Of a DNA stretch of 64,000 bases, positions 16,333-25,559 are shown piece after piece. Made by a program: the position numbers and the translations under genes. Below the pieces are notes generated by a model. The model was given only the letters and a program-made list of their open reading frames with translations. It was not told the DNA's origin and did not search any database. The first letter of the stretch is position 1. Every line of letters begins with the position of its first letter. Source of the DNA: Thermoproteota archaeon (lineage in GTDB: Archaea > Korarchaeota > Korarchaeia > Korarchaeales > Korarchaeaceae); the NCBI GenBank assembly GCA_026986575.1, contig JALSOH010000004.1, positions 434,001 through 498,000 on the forward strand, given 5' to 3'.

Positions 16333-19239
16333 ATGAGATGGAAACTAGCGGCCCTCCTGATAGTCCTATCGATGAGCCTTGTCGCCGCTTCTTCTCACGA
16401 TCTGACGCCAAATGAGGTATCAAAGATTAAAGTGTACGATTCCAAGCCGTTATACAGGGTCCCCCAACCTGTCATACATGGGGATAGGCTATACACGATA
16501 GGAGGTCAGGGAGACACCTTGATTGCCATGAATCTGAACGGAGAAAAGCTCTGGAGCGTCAGGATAGGCGCTAAAGTATCTACCCCTCCTCTAGTAATCC
16601 CTGAAGCATACTACGGCCATGCGAAGAAGGAGTCATGGGTCATAGTGGCAACGGACTCTTTTGAGCTGAGGGCTTACAACTCGGTCGCCGGTGAATTGAG
16701 GATAGAGAGGCTCAGATTACCTTCAGCACCCTCCGGATCTCCCATGACCTACTTGAATGATGGTAGAACAATAGTGGTTCCCCTCACCAGCTCCCTCCAA
16801 GCTGTGGACTTGAGGTCCAAGTCAACTGGCTGGTCCGTGGATTTGGGATTCAGGATAAGGCATGTGCACTACGTAAATGGTGGTGCTGTAATTTACGGAG
16901 ATTATCAGATCGCATACTTCGATCTAAATTCACGCAAGCTGGTCTGGAATCTGGAACTGGGAGAGAAGATACTAGTTGCTGGTGATGATTCCTCCTTCAT
17001 CGGGGTGATGCTTCAGAACGGTACTGTGGTATCAATAAACACCTCTACAGGCGAACCGGTTGCTAGGAGGGATATGACCGATATCTTGGGGTACGAGTTC
17101 CCCTACGGGATGTTCCCAGTATTGGACGGCATAGGTGCGCTGACCAGCTCGAACGAAGCCATACTCTTCATAAATCTATCGGATCTCAGCGTATCTAGAC
17201 CCATAAAGACGTGGATGCCCCCGGCCTCCCAACCGGTCGCGGCGGGCAAAGCTCTTCTCTACTTCTCAAAGTTCGGTGAGGTCAGAGTCTATCACTACAC
17301 CCACAGATTCCTGCTTTCAGAGTTTAAAGTATCCAACCCACCGTTCAGCTTGGTTACGGTCTCTGCGAGCGGTAATCACACAACTTCTATCTCATACATA
17401 GACGGAAACGGTGATCTCCACCTCCTCAGGCTACCCGACCACTGGATAAAGATCCAAAGGACCGAGCCCAAGGATGGAGGTTACTTGGTCGAGGGATTTG
17501 TCTGCAGCACGGCGCTGGGTGGCGAGAGGAGCAAGATCGTGCTGTATGTGATGTCTCAACAGGGAGAAGTAATCGGAGAGAAGACAATCGGGTTCCTAAC
17601 TCCCGGTCGCTGTGGGGCTAGGTTCTCCACCATGTTACAGGGCAAGGGAGCCCTAGGACTGATCGTGGGAGAGGAAGCTCTTTCTCCCAATGTCCCCATA
17701 GGTCTAACTAGGGAGGAATGGATCTCCCTAAAAGGCGGCGCGTCGGTCACCACCACGACAGCGCCCGCGACCACGACCACTACGAAACCCGCTGGGCAAC
17801 CCAAACTGGAAGTTCGAGCACCATCCCAGCTGGTTGTAGGGGACGTTTTCAAACTGAATGTTTCCGGAATAAACTCGTGGGGCGTAGAAGAACTCACATT
17901 CGTAATCAAGGGGCCAACTATCCAGGGCGATGAGGTCGCAGAAAAGGTGGGCCCCGGATCCGAATTCTCCGTATCAATAGAGGGCCGGGCTCTCAATCCG
18001 GGGACGAGCGCGATTCTCTATATAAAACACGGTGATGAGGTGCTCTACAAGAAGGAAATATCCGTGAGAGTAGAGCAGGGCAGGGTAATAGATGAGGTGA
18101 GGGCCCCAAAGGAGGCGAAGGTCAACAGCTCCATCATAGTGACGGTGAAGCTCGTCAACAGGTTCCGGGATAACGCTCAATTCATCTTAGTCACATCTCT
18201 GGATGGCTCCCTCATCGAGAGGAAGGTCGGCCCCTTGAGGGCGGGAGGAAGTGCCGAGGTACATGTTAAAGTCACTCCCAGAAAGACGGGCGATCTTCAA
18301 CTAAGAGTTCAAGCTCTGGCTGGAGGCAAGGTCGTCGATAAGAGGGTCTCCACGATCACGGTGACTGTCGCACCACCGTCCACGCCACCGGTCGTTACAA
18401 CCCAGCAATCCGCTCTCCCCATACCACTGGAGTACTTGGTGGGTGGGATAATAGGCGCAGTTCTCATTTTGATTGCGATCGCACTCTTGCTAGGATCTAG
18501 GAAGCCTAAGGAGGTGAAGATGGAGGAGATAAAGCCAATCATCGCGCCAGCAATAGAGGAAGCAGCGGCGAAAGGGATCCCGGAGACCAGACCACCCTCT
18601 ATCATTCCGCCGGAGATCGAACAGGAGGAGATAGGGATAGAGGTACCTAGGATTCACAGGATAGAGATGGAAGAGGCTCCTAAGCCTGAGATAGAGGAGG
18701 AAGAGGAAGGGAGGGTGACTCCTCCGGAGATGGAGGAGGAGATCCCAGCCATAGGTCCAGAAGTCAAGGAGGAAAGGGTGATCTCCGAGGAGGCAAGGGA
18801 ATCGGTAGAGAGTGAACTGGAGTCCGTGAAGAAGAGGCTAGAGGATGTGAGGAGGGCCATATCAAAGTTAGAGGAGATAGTAGGATTTGAGCTCTCACCG
18901 TACAGGCTCGTGGATGCGGAGACCATGCTGGTCTCGGCGGAGCTGAAACTGAAGGAAGGGGACGTGAGCGAAGCGGAGAAGATCGTTAACTCTGTAAAGG
19001 AGTCGCTTGACGTGCTGGAGGCGGAGGTCTCCGAGGCGGAGAAGGTCTTTCTTGAGAACTGGAGCGCGGTGGAGAACAGGATCGACATAATGCTCAGGGT
19101 CTGGGGGAAGGCTCCCGCCAACATGCTCACCATGGTTCCGGCCGGCTTCAGGATACACGCGTTGGAGAGATTCAGAAAGCTGCATCCGGATAGAAAATTG
19201 GAGCTGAGGGGAGACGAACTCATTTCGCTGGAGGAGTGA
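16333..19239 (+). CDS. surface-anchored beta-propeller protein with cytoplasmic coiled coil
   Basis: A 968-residue membrane-anchored protein. Residues 1-22 form a signal peptide (KLAALLIVLSMSLVAAS). About 25-370 is a PQQ/quinoprotein-like beta-propeller (GDRLYTIGGQGDTLIAMNLNGEKLW). A Thr-rich linker lies at about 473-486, then two beta-sandwich domains to about 690. A single membrane helix at about 700-722 precedes an acidic, Pro/Glu-rich stretch and a cytoplasmic coiled coil (about 815-905) with a small C-terminal domain. No cofactor-binding or catalytic residues are evident, so a sensing, adhesion or scaffold role is inferred. A TATA-like CATTTAAAAG at 16287-16296 precedes it. Its 3' end overlaps reverse gyrase by 20 nt. 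Confidence 0.75.
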   Translation: MRWKLAALLIVLSMSLVAASSHDLTPNEVSKIKVYDSKPLYRVPQPVIHGDRLYTIGGQGDTLIAMNLNGEKLWSVRIGAKVSTPPLVIPEAYYGHAKKESWVIVATDSFELRAYNSVAGELRIERLRLPSAPSGSPMTYLNDGRTIVVPLTSSLQAVDLRSKSTGWSVDLGFRIRHVHYVNGGAVIYGDYQIAYFDLNSRKLVWNLELGEKILVAGDDSSFIGVMLQNGTVVSINTSTGEPVARRDMTDILGYEFPYGMFPVLDGIGALTSSNEAILFINLSDLSVSRPIKTWMPPASQPVAAGKALLYFSKFGEVRVYHYTHRFLLSEFKVSNPPFSLVTVSASGNHTTSISYIDGNGDLHLLRLPDHWIKIQRTEPKDGGYLVEGFVCSTALGGERSKIVLYVMSQQGEVIGEKTIGFLTPGRCGARFSTMLQGKGALGLIVGEEALSPNVPIGLTREEWISLKGGASVTTTTAPATTTTTKPAGQPKLEVRAPSQLVVGDVFKLNVSGINSWGVEELTFVIKGPTIQGDEVAEKVGPGSEFSVSIEGRALNPGTSAILYIKHGDEVLYKKEISVRVEQGRVIDEVRAPKEAKVNSSIIVTVKLVNRFRDNAQFILVTSLDGSLIERKVGPLRAGGSAEVHVKVTPRKTGDLQLRVQALAGGKVVDKRVSTITVTVAPPSTPPVVTTQQSALPIPLEYLVGGIIGAVLILIAIALLLGSRKPKEVKMEEIKPIIAPAIEEAAAKGIPETRPPSIIPPEIEQEEIGIEVPRIHRIEMEEAPKPEIEEEEEGRVTPPEMEEEIPAIGPEVKEERVISEEARESVESELESVKKRLEDVRRAISKLEEIVGFELSPYRLVDAETMLVSAELKLKEGDVSEAEKIVNSVKESLDVLEAEVSEAEKVFLENWSAVENRIDIMLRVWGKAPANMLTMVPAGFRIHALERFRKLHPDRKLELRGDELISLEE

Positions 19240-22200
19240 ACCCTTCTCCCCATATTCTCTTTCTAACCACCTTTTCCTGTATCTCGTGATAAAGCTCATC
19301 GATCAGCTCTTGGTAATCGGCTCTTCCCTCCTCGACCGCTGTCATCTTCTCCTCCAGCACTCTCGTCCTCTCCTCGCTGATCAGATCCGGGTACTCCGAT
19401 GTCAGGAAGTTGTACACTTGGACGCCCAGTCTCGTTGGAATCAGTTTGTTATTCTTCTCGAGGACATATTTCCTCTGCAGCAGCTTGTCTATTATGGCAG
19501 CATAGGTGGAGGGCCTTCCTATACCCTTCTCCTTCATAAGAGCTACGACATCTCCTTGCGTGTACAAGGGTACAGAGGGGACCTGAAGGTGCTTTATCTC
19601 GACTTTGACCGTCCCCACCGAAAGAGGAGCTTTCTTCCGGTAGAGGAACGGGTATATGAGCGCCCAACCCCCTCTGACATCTACAACTCTCTCATCGGTA
19701 ACCTCATCGCCGTTCAAGACAAGCTTGTACTTCTGCTTTACGATGATGCTCTCCTTGGTCTGCGAGGCCATGAATCTCCTGAATATCAGGTCATACAGCC
19801 TCACATGGTCCTTTGAGAATCCTTCGGGAGCGGCTATCAGTCCCTCTCTTACATAATCAAGCAGCTCCTTAGCTGATAGGGGCTTAGTAGGCCTTATACA
19901 CTCGTGAGCCCCTCCTTCACCCCATCTCCTCGGGACGAAATCATCGCCGAGGACCTCAGCTGCTACTCTCAAACCAGCGTCGCTCACCCTAACACTATCC
20001 GTCCTGTGGTATGTGATTAGGCCAGCTTCGAAGAGGGACTGAGCTATCTCCATCACTCTCTTAGCGCCCAGCCTCAGTATCCTGCTAGCCTCCCTTATCA
20101 TCTCGTCGGTGGTGAAAGGAGGCGGAGGCTTAACTGCGCCCTCCTCCAATTCTATCGACGAGATCCGGGCCTCTACGATTCCAGGAGATCCTATCCTACC
20201 CTCTACCTTGAGGAAGATGTCTTCTCCACTGATGATGGTGAGGTTCTTCCTCTTCTTGTGCTCTTCGTACCTCTCGATTATCCAACCTAGCGTGGGGGTC
20301 TGAGCCCTTCCGGCAGACAGGTTCTTCCTGTTGAACTTCCTCTGTACCTCATAACTGAGCTCGAATCCTATCCACCTATCTTCTATCCTCCTCACCACCT
20401 GAGCCTTCACTCTCGACTCGTTGGTCTCTGAAAGCTTCCTCAGGGCCTCCAAGATCGCCCTTTTGGTGACCTCATGGAATTCGGCCCTGTATATCTCCTC
20501 AGCCGCATCTTTGATCAGCTGATAAATGTCCCAAGCTATTTTCTCTCCTTCCGTGTCAGGATCCGTCCCTATTATGACCCGAGACGCCTCGAATCCGAGC
20601 CTCCTCATGGAGACTATGTTGCTCCTGCTGTCCCTCAGATTAGTGGAACCGCATCTCGGACATCTCTCGCCATCTGTGAACTGGTAACCGCAGTCCAGAC
20701 ACCTCTTGATGGAGGCATAAACGGGTATGTAGGTTCTACGATCGCCTTCCTCTATGAGAACCCCATGGTACCCTCCCTGCGTCGAGAGGTCCACTACATG
20801 ACCCCCGCTGGCCATTATCGTCAGCACATAGTCGCCGGTGGTCACCTCGTAAGCGACCACCCCATTTACAACCCTTCTCCCCGGCCTACCGAAGAATCTA
20901 GCTATTGTCCGGGCCTTATTAGGGCTTTCCACTATGAAGAGCGCGGTTTTGAGTAGACCGGCCATCTCGAAACCCGTCTTCAGCGAGGAGTATCTCTCCC
21001 TACTTTCGTCGATCTCCCTCCTCAGAGCCTCCAAATACACTTCCTCTAGCGGGGACAGTTCTATGTCGTAAGCGCTGGCCCTCTTTATGAAGGAAGAGAG
21101 TAGTGGCTTCGTGTCCCAGACGAGACTAGCCCCTCTAGTCATTCCCCCAGGATAGAGCCTGGAAGAACGGCCAGATCCCTGTATGTACGTCCTAACATCG
21201 GGGATTATCACCCTACCCTCCTCGGGGATAACCGTTATGTCCCCGGTGCCAGCCAACTCTTTCAGTCTGCTCTCGCTGGATAGCAGGTCCTTCAGTCGCT
21301 CTCTAGCTCTCAGGATATCCTTCTCCGTTGGTCGCCTCCTCAGCCTCATGATGAACTTCTTAGTCTGGGGATCTAGGCCTTTGGCCAGCGCGGACAGTAT
21401 TGCCACAACGGCCCGGTCGCTCATCTCATCCACATCCTTCAGGGTCATCTCGAAGCGGGGAACTCCGTAGAAGACCACGTACCTGATCCTCTGAGGCAGA
21501 TCCACTCCCCTAACTAGGACCCCATAGGGCTTAGCGGCTCCAATTAGACCGTCTAACTCTCCTGACTTGAAAGCCTCAACTAGTTTCTCGTCGTAACCGT
21601 GCAACACCTCTACCTTGTAGCCAGCATCCTCCGCCAATGCCTTCGCCTCATCAGCCAACTCCATCCTCGGGACGAAGAGGAGGAATCCATCCCCCATGAA
21701 CTTCAGGAACTCTTTCAGTCGAACTTTCTTCCTCACGTAGAGATCAGCTATATTCCTCAGCAGCTCCTGCCTCAACACCCCGACATCGAAGCCTAGCAAC
21801 CTTCTGAATAGGATCGCTCGGGGGCCCGGCTTACCGGTTGCAGTTGAGACTATTAGGACGCTATCCGTGCTCTTGGTTACCTCCTTGCCAGCCAGAGCAT
21901 CCTTTACATCAGCCTCGGTGAACCCCATGAGAGTGAGAACCCTATCGACGTTCCTCGAGTTCTTGAGGAAAGAGTCCACGTCGTCTACGAATAAGAAGGA
22001 GAACCGGTCCACGGAGCGCCTTATCCTCTCATGGTTCTTCGAGAGGTACTGGGAAGTCGTGACCAAGATGTCGAAATCACCGCTTTCTAGCTTCTCTAGG
22101 AACTCCCTCCTCTGCTTGCTTCCCATCCCGCTCCTGTAGGCCAGAATCCTGAGAGGCTCCCCAGCAGACCTCTCATACTTGGCAAGAATCTCCACGGCTT

Positions 22201-22522
22201 GATCAACGAGGAGCGATGTGGGGAAGAGGAGGTAGGAACGACCCCTTCCCCTCACAGCGAAGTAATAGCTGGTAACGAGCCCAAAGGCAGTCTTACCAAC
22301 CCCTGTGGGAGCTATGGCAGCGAAGCTACGTCCGGCTAAGGCTCGCCGGGCCCACATCCTCTGAATCTCCCAAGGAGGAGAACCTAAACATGATTTGAAG
22401 AATTTAACATAGTCTTTGAACTCAGAACCTACCTTAGAGATCTCATCTTCGATACAAAGGGATCTGTGGTGGGTTTCCAAGTCACCTTCGGGACACAGAT
22501 CCCTGAAAACCGCTGGTATCAT
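19220..22522 (-). CDS. rgy: reverse gyrase
   Basis: An ATP-dependent type IA topoisomerase that introduces positive supercoils; it is the hallmark of hyperthermophiles. The 1100 residues hold an N-terminal helicase module with Walker A APTGVGKT (71-78) and FVDDVDSFL, then a topoisomerase module with the TOPRIM start FIVESPNKARTIARFFG (about 529), a second zinc finger CLDCGYQFTDGERCPRCG (about 606-625), GTDPDTEGEKIAWD, GRAQTPTLGWI and the catalytic Tyr in ITYHRTDS (about 837). The first zinc finger is degenerate: only Cys10 and Cys23 remain. ATG 22522 follows GGTGAG by 6 nt. Confidence 0.95.
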   Translation of the reverse strand: MIPAVFRDLCPEGDLETHHRSLCIEDEISKVGSEFKDYVKFFKSCLGSPPWEIQRMWARRALAGRSFAAIAPTGVGKTAFGLVTSYYFAVRGRGRSYLLFPTSLLVDQAVEILAKYERSAGEPLRILAYRSGMGSKQRREFLEKLESGDFDILVTTSQYLSKNHERIRRSVDRFSFLFVDDVDSFLKNSRNVDRVLTLMGFTEADVKDALAGKEVTKSTDSVLIVSTATGKPGPRAILFRRLLGFDVGVLRQELLRNIADLYVRKKVRLKEFLKFMGDGFLLFVPRMELADEAKALAEDAGYKVEVLHGYDEKLVEAFKSGELDGLIGAAKPYGVLVRGVDLPQRIRYVVFYGVPRFEMTLKDVDEMSDRAVVAILSALAKGLDPQTKKFIMRLRRRPTEKDILRARERLKDLLSSESRLKELAGTGDITVIPEEGRVIIPDVRTYIQGSGRSSRLYPGGMTRGASLVWDTKPLLSSFIKRASAYDIELSPLEEVYLEALRREIDESRERYSSLKTGFEMAGLLKTALFIVESPNKARTIARFFGRPGRRVVNGVVAYEVTTGDYVLTIMASGGHVVDLSTQGGYHGVLIEEGDRRTYIPVYASIKRCLDCGYQFTDGERCPRCGSTNLRDSRSNIVSMRRLGFEASRVIIGTDPDTEGEKIAWDIYQLIKDAAEEIYRAEFHEVTKRAILEALRKLSETNESRVKAQVVRRIEDRWIGFELSYEVQRKFNRKNLSAGRAQTPTLGWIIERYEEHKKRKNLTIISGEDIFLKVEGRIGSPGIVEARISSIELEEGAVKPPPPFTTDEMIREASRILRLGAKRVMEIAQSLFEAGLITYHRTDSVRVSDAGLRVAAEVLGDDFVPRRWGEGGAHECIRPTKPLSAKELLDYVREGLIAAPEGFSKDHVRLYDLIFRRFMASQTKESIIVKQKYKLVLNGDEVTDERVVDVRGGWALIYPFLYRKKAPLSVGTVKVEIKHLQVPSVPLYTQGDVVALMKEKGIGRPSTYAAIIDKLLQRKYVLEKNNKLIPTRLGVQVYNFLTSEYPDLISEERTRVLEEKMTAVEEGRADYQELIDELYHEIQEKVVRKRIWGEGFTPPAK

Positions 22523-22616
22523 TTCCACTCACCGCGCATTACTTGGACAATATCTCGATCCAACATGCAGTCTGGAGGCTTTATATCATTGGGTGAAGGA
22601 AATACACAGGATCGAA

Positions 22617-22988
22617 ATGACTCGGCTAGTTGTCCCTATTGAGGAGACGGACGGAAACGTGAAGTTTAACCGCATATCAAAAGGCTTCAGCCTGGCTAAA
22701 GGGCTGATGGTCATAGACCTGAGTGATTTCGGTGTCGTCATGGACGCCTTCTCCCTAGAGGTGGGTCAGGTTCAAGGGGAGACCATGCTGGACATATTGG
22801 TGGGGCTGGAGGCGGACATGGTGTTGAGCGAGGACATCGAACCGGAACTCAGTGAACTCCTGCTGAACAACAATGTGAATGTGGCACTGACTAAGTCGAA
22901 ATACGTCAAAGACGCCCTGAGGGACCTCCTAGCTGGAAAGGCCTTCGTCATACCAGGAAAGGAAATACCCATAAGGTATGCCAACTAG
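22617..22988 (+). CDS. NifX/dinitrogenase FeMo-cofactor-like domain protein
   Basis: A 123-residue alpha/beta protein with the layout of the NifX/NifB C-terminal (DiNase_FeMo-co) fold: a first strand RLVVPIEE, a GFSLAKGLMVIDL segment where the family has FGRA..F, then alternating strands and helices ending in KAFVIPG. Similarity is weak, and archaeal members usually have unknown roles in metal-cluster handling. The ATG at 22617 is about 30 nt after a TTTATATC box (22580-22587). It overlaps the next gene by 11 nt. Confidence 0.5.
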   Translation: MTRLVVPIEETDGNVKFNRISKGFSLAKGLMVIDLSDFGVVMDAFSLEVGQVQGETMLDILVGLEADMVLSEDIEPELSELLLNNNVNVALTKSKYVKDALRDLLAGKAFVIPGKEIPIRYAN

Positions 22989-23202
22989 TTATGTTATGCC
23001 CTATGTGAAGCTGAGGGTAAAGAGGTGGGAAAGAAACGGGAGGAAGTACCTGAGCTATCAAGTAACTGCTCCTAAATCCTTAGTGGAGGAGCTCGGTTGG
23101 GAGAGGGGTGACACTTTATACGTCTACGTTAGGAATGGGGAATTGATTTACAGACACAGAGAAAGACCCAAAAGGGGAAAACAAACCAGACTGGAACTAT
23201 AG
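22978..23202 (+). CDS. small AbrB/SpoVT-like protein
   Basis: A 74-residue basic protein whose core, LSYQVTAPKSLVEELGWERGDTLYVYV, has the pattern of the swapped-hairpin AbrB/SpoVT DNA-binding fold (I-P-K-x-hydrophobic, then L-G-W-x-x-G-D). The C-terminus is a basic tail (RHRERPKRGKQTR). It may be a regulator or an RNA- or DNA-binding accessory. ATG 22978 overlaps the upstream stop by 11 nt, so it belongs to a two-gene operon; ATG 22996 is the alternative. Its stop abuts the convergent rlmI-like stop. Confidence 0.6.
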   Translation: MPTSYVMPYVKLRVKRWERNGRKYLSYQVTAPKSLVEELGWERGDTLYVYVRNGELIYRHRERPKRGKQTRLEL

Positions 23203-24366
23203 TCACTCAACTCTCAAGAGGAGGCCTTTGAGGTATCTCGTCCAAGGATGCACGGGATCTATTGGATGATCGGGAGAAGCCCCCCTCTCACCTAGAATCG
23301 TGATCTCCCGATTGGAGAGGATAGCTGACCTGACCACGATCTTTTTGAATTCCTCCTTGGTGATGAATTGGCTACAGCTGCTTGTGAACATGAGGCCACC
23401 ACTTACCACCCTCTCCATAGCGGCGGCATTGACTGCTGCGTAGGTCTTCCTAGCTCTGGGGACCATGTCCCTGCTTGGAGCTAGGGCTGGTGGATCTACG
23501 ATAACCAGATCGTAGGCGGAGGAGTCTCTCTCCAGAAACTCCTTGACCCTAGATTGAACGGTCACTAACTCAATCGAGTTGAGTCTCACATTAGACTTCA
23601 TTTCCGTGACGGCGTACTCCGACTCATCGACAGCAACGACCTCGGCGCCGGAGAGAGCGGCGTGTATCGCGAAACCGCCTGTGTAGCTGTAGAGATCCAA
23701 GACCCTGTCACTAGGACCAGCAAGGTAGCCAATTTCAATCCTGTTCAACCTTTGATCTATGAAGAAGCCCGTTTTCTGGCCCTTGATCGTATCCACGTGA
23801 AAGAGAGCCCCGCTCTCCCTCACTACAGCTCTAGTTTTACCTCCTGAGAGGATCCTCCTCTCCGAGGGCAGTCCGACTTCCCTCCTCGGCCTACTATCGT
23901 TCTTAAGAACTATGGAACTGGGCTTGAATAAGTCCTCCACCATGGCCGAGATCTCCTCCACTCGCCTATCTATTCCTATTGAGGTGGAGGAGATGACGAC
24001 GATATCGTCGTATACATCTATTATCAACCCTGGAAGGGCATCAGCCTCGCTGTGCACCCATCGAAAGAAATTGTCCAGCTTAAGTTTCTCCCTCAACCTC
24101 AAGGCCTCCTCTAACCTACGATAAAGTAGAGAAGAGGGATTCTCCAGCTCCGTGGAGAGGACCCTCACTGCCATAGCCCCTATTCCCTCGAAGAAGCCCA
24201 AACCCAGCGTGTCTCCTCTCTCATCCTTTATTACGACTAAGTCTCCCTCCTCCACGGGTCCCCTTAGGGAGATGAGCCACTTGACGTAGATATTCCGCTG
24301 CCCCTTTCTCAGCCTAGAAGCCCCTTCCTCAGCGAGCACGGCTTCCCCAACGGGGCTCCAGATCAA
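23203..24366 (-). CDS. RlmI-like 23S rRNA m5C methyltransferase (PUA-EEHD-Rossmann)
   Basis: A SAM-dependent methyltransferase of the COG1092/RlmI family, which modifies large-subunit rRNA. The 387 residues contain an N-terminal PUA domain (GDLVVIKDERGDTLGLGFF), a central domain with WVHSEADALPGLIIDVYDD, and a Rossmann fold with VLDLYSYTGGFAIHAA as the SAM site, VIVDPPALAPS as motif IV, and SSCSQ with the catalytic cysteine. The HPIDPVHPWTRYLKGLLL end is typical. The start is TTG at 24366, with AGGAGGT 11 nt before it and 8 nt after the pepQ stop, so the two form an operon. Confidence 0.88.
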   Translation of the reverse strand: MIWSPVGEAVLAEEGASRLRKGQRNIYVKWLISLRGPVEEGDLVVIKDERGDTLGLGFFEGIGAMAVRVLSTELENPSSLLYRRLEEALRLREKLKLDNFFRWVHSEADALPGLIIDVYDDIVVISSTSIGIDRRVEEISAMVEDLFKPSSIVLKNDSRPRREVGLPSERRILSGGKTRAVVRESGALFHVDTIKGQKTGFFIDQRLNRIEIGYLAGPSDRVLDLYSYTGGFAIHAALSGAEVVAVDESEYAVTEMKSNVRLNSIELVTVQSRVKEFLERDSSAYDLVIVDPPALAPSRDMVPRARKTYAAVNAAAMERVVSGGLMFTSSCSQFITKEEFKKIVVRSAILSNREITILGERGASPDHPIDPVHPWTRYLKGLLLRVE

Positions 24367-24374
24367 GGGTTGTT

Positions 24375-25502
24375 CTACCTCCTAAGGTAGTCTGGGTCCT
24401 TGGAGAGCTTCTCGGTGAGGGGAATGCCTCTATTCCTCCCGACCACCACGGTATCCTCTATTCTTATGCCTCCCCATCCCCTAATGTAGATTCCTGGCTC
24501 ATCAGTCACTGTCATCCCTTCTTGGAGCCTTCCTCCTCTCCCCACTAGGAGCCTGAAGAACTCGTGGATGTCGATGCCAATCCCATGCCCCAGAGAATGA
24601 ACGAAGTACTCTAAAAGGTCCAATTCCTTCAATACCTTCCTAGCCTCTATATCTGGTCTCTCCATGGGAACTCCGTCCCTTATGAAATCCAATGCTCTCA
24701 ACTGTGCGTTGAGAACGGCCTCGTACTTGTCTAAAAAGCCCTCCGGCGGGCTACCGATGTAGAAGGTACGGGTCATATCGCTGCAGTACCCCATATACTT
24801 GGAGCCAAAGTCGATGAGCAATATCTCCCCCTCGCTGACCCTCCGCTCGGTGTTAATGTGATGAGCATTGAATGAGTTGGCCCCACTCGCCACTATCGTC
24901 GGAAAGCTGGGTTCCTCAGCACCTAACTCCTTCATCTTAAACTCAAGCATGTTAGCTATCTCCCTCTCAGTCATTCCAATCCTTATCTCCAGAGATTCGA
25001 AGGCCCTCATCGCTATCGATGCGCTCTCCTTCATGAGTCCCAACTCATACTCGCTCTTGATGATCCTCATCCTCCTCAGCTGATCGTCCAAGCTCACTAT
25101 AGCCGCGCTCTTTTTCCCCCTCTTGAACCTCTTCCTCACTTTCTCCACCTGCTCTTGAGATGACAGGAAGTCTACAGCTATCCTCCTAGCACCTCCGTGC
25201 CTCTCAGCTACCAGATCGTAGACGCTGGGGTTAATCACTTCCTTACCGCTGGTCCCGTAGAAAGGCTTCTGAACCTCCACATGATAAGGCGTCTTCTCCC
25301 GAGCGATCTCGTCTCCGAAAGCATATCTCGCGACCAAATAGGGATCGTCATCTAGGGGAACGACAAGCAGCTGGGCTTCGGCTGTCCCTGCTAAGTATAG
25401 CATGTTGCTTGGGGAGTTCACGAGGGAGAGGTCTATATCCCTCCTTCCCATCCACCTCTTCAGCCTGCGGATCCTAGAGTCCAACTCACTCCTTGGATAC
25501 AT
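24375..25502 (-). CDS. pepQ: M24 family Xaa-Pro dipeptidase
   Basis: A metal-dependent peptidase that releases residues in front of proline, useful in recycling peptides. The 375 residues have a creatinase-like N-terminal domain and a pita-bread catalytic domain with all five metal ligands visible: two Asp in LIDFGSKYMGYCSDMTRTF, His in HSLGHGIGIDIHE, Glu in TDEPGIYI and Glu in GIRIEDTVVV. GGGTGACC precedes the ATG. It may act downstream of peptide import by the Dpp-type transporter at 33-41 kb; that link is inferred. Confidence 0.9.
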   Translation of the reverse strand: MYPRSELDSRIRRLKRWMGRRDIDLSLVNSPSNMLYLAGTAEAQLLVVPLDDDPYLVARYAFGDEIAREKTPYHVEVQKPFYGTSGKEVINPSVYDLVAERHGGARRIAVDFLSSQEQVEKVRKRFKRGKKSAAIVSLDDQLRRMRIIKSEYELGLMKESASIAMRAFESLEIRIGMTEREIANMLEFKMKELGAEEPSFPTIVASGANSFNAHHINTERRVSEGEILLIDFGSKYMGYCSDMTRTFYIGSPPEGFLDKYEAVLNAQLRALDFIRDGVPMERPDIEARKVLKELDLLEYFVHSLGHGIGIDIHEFFRLLVGRGGRLQEGMTVTDEPGIYIRGWGGIRIEDTVVVGRNRGIPLTEKLSKDPDYLRR

Positions 25503-25559
25503 TGCGGGTCACCCAAATGCCAGCATGATAGGCGGGCCAGAGGGGATAAAGTTGAGTCG

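Noticed and set aside
18654-19253. Ser/Leu-rich open frame antisense to the propeller protein
   Set aside because: It arises from reading the Glu-rich coiled-coil codons backwards and has no ribosome site.
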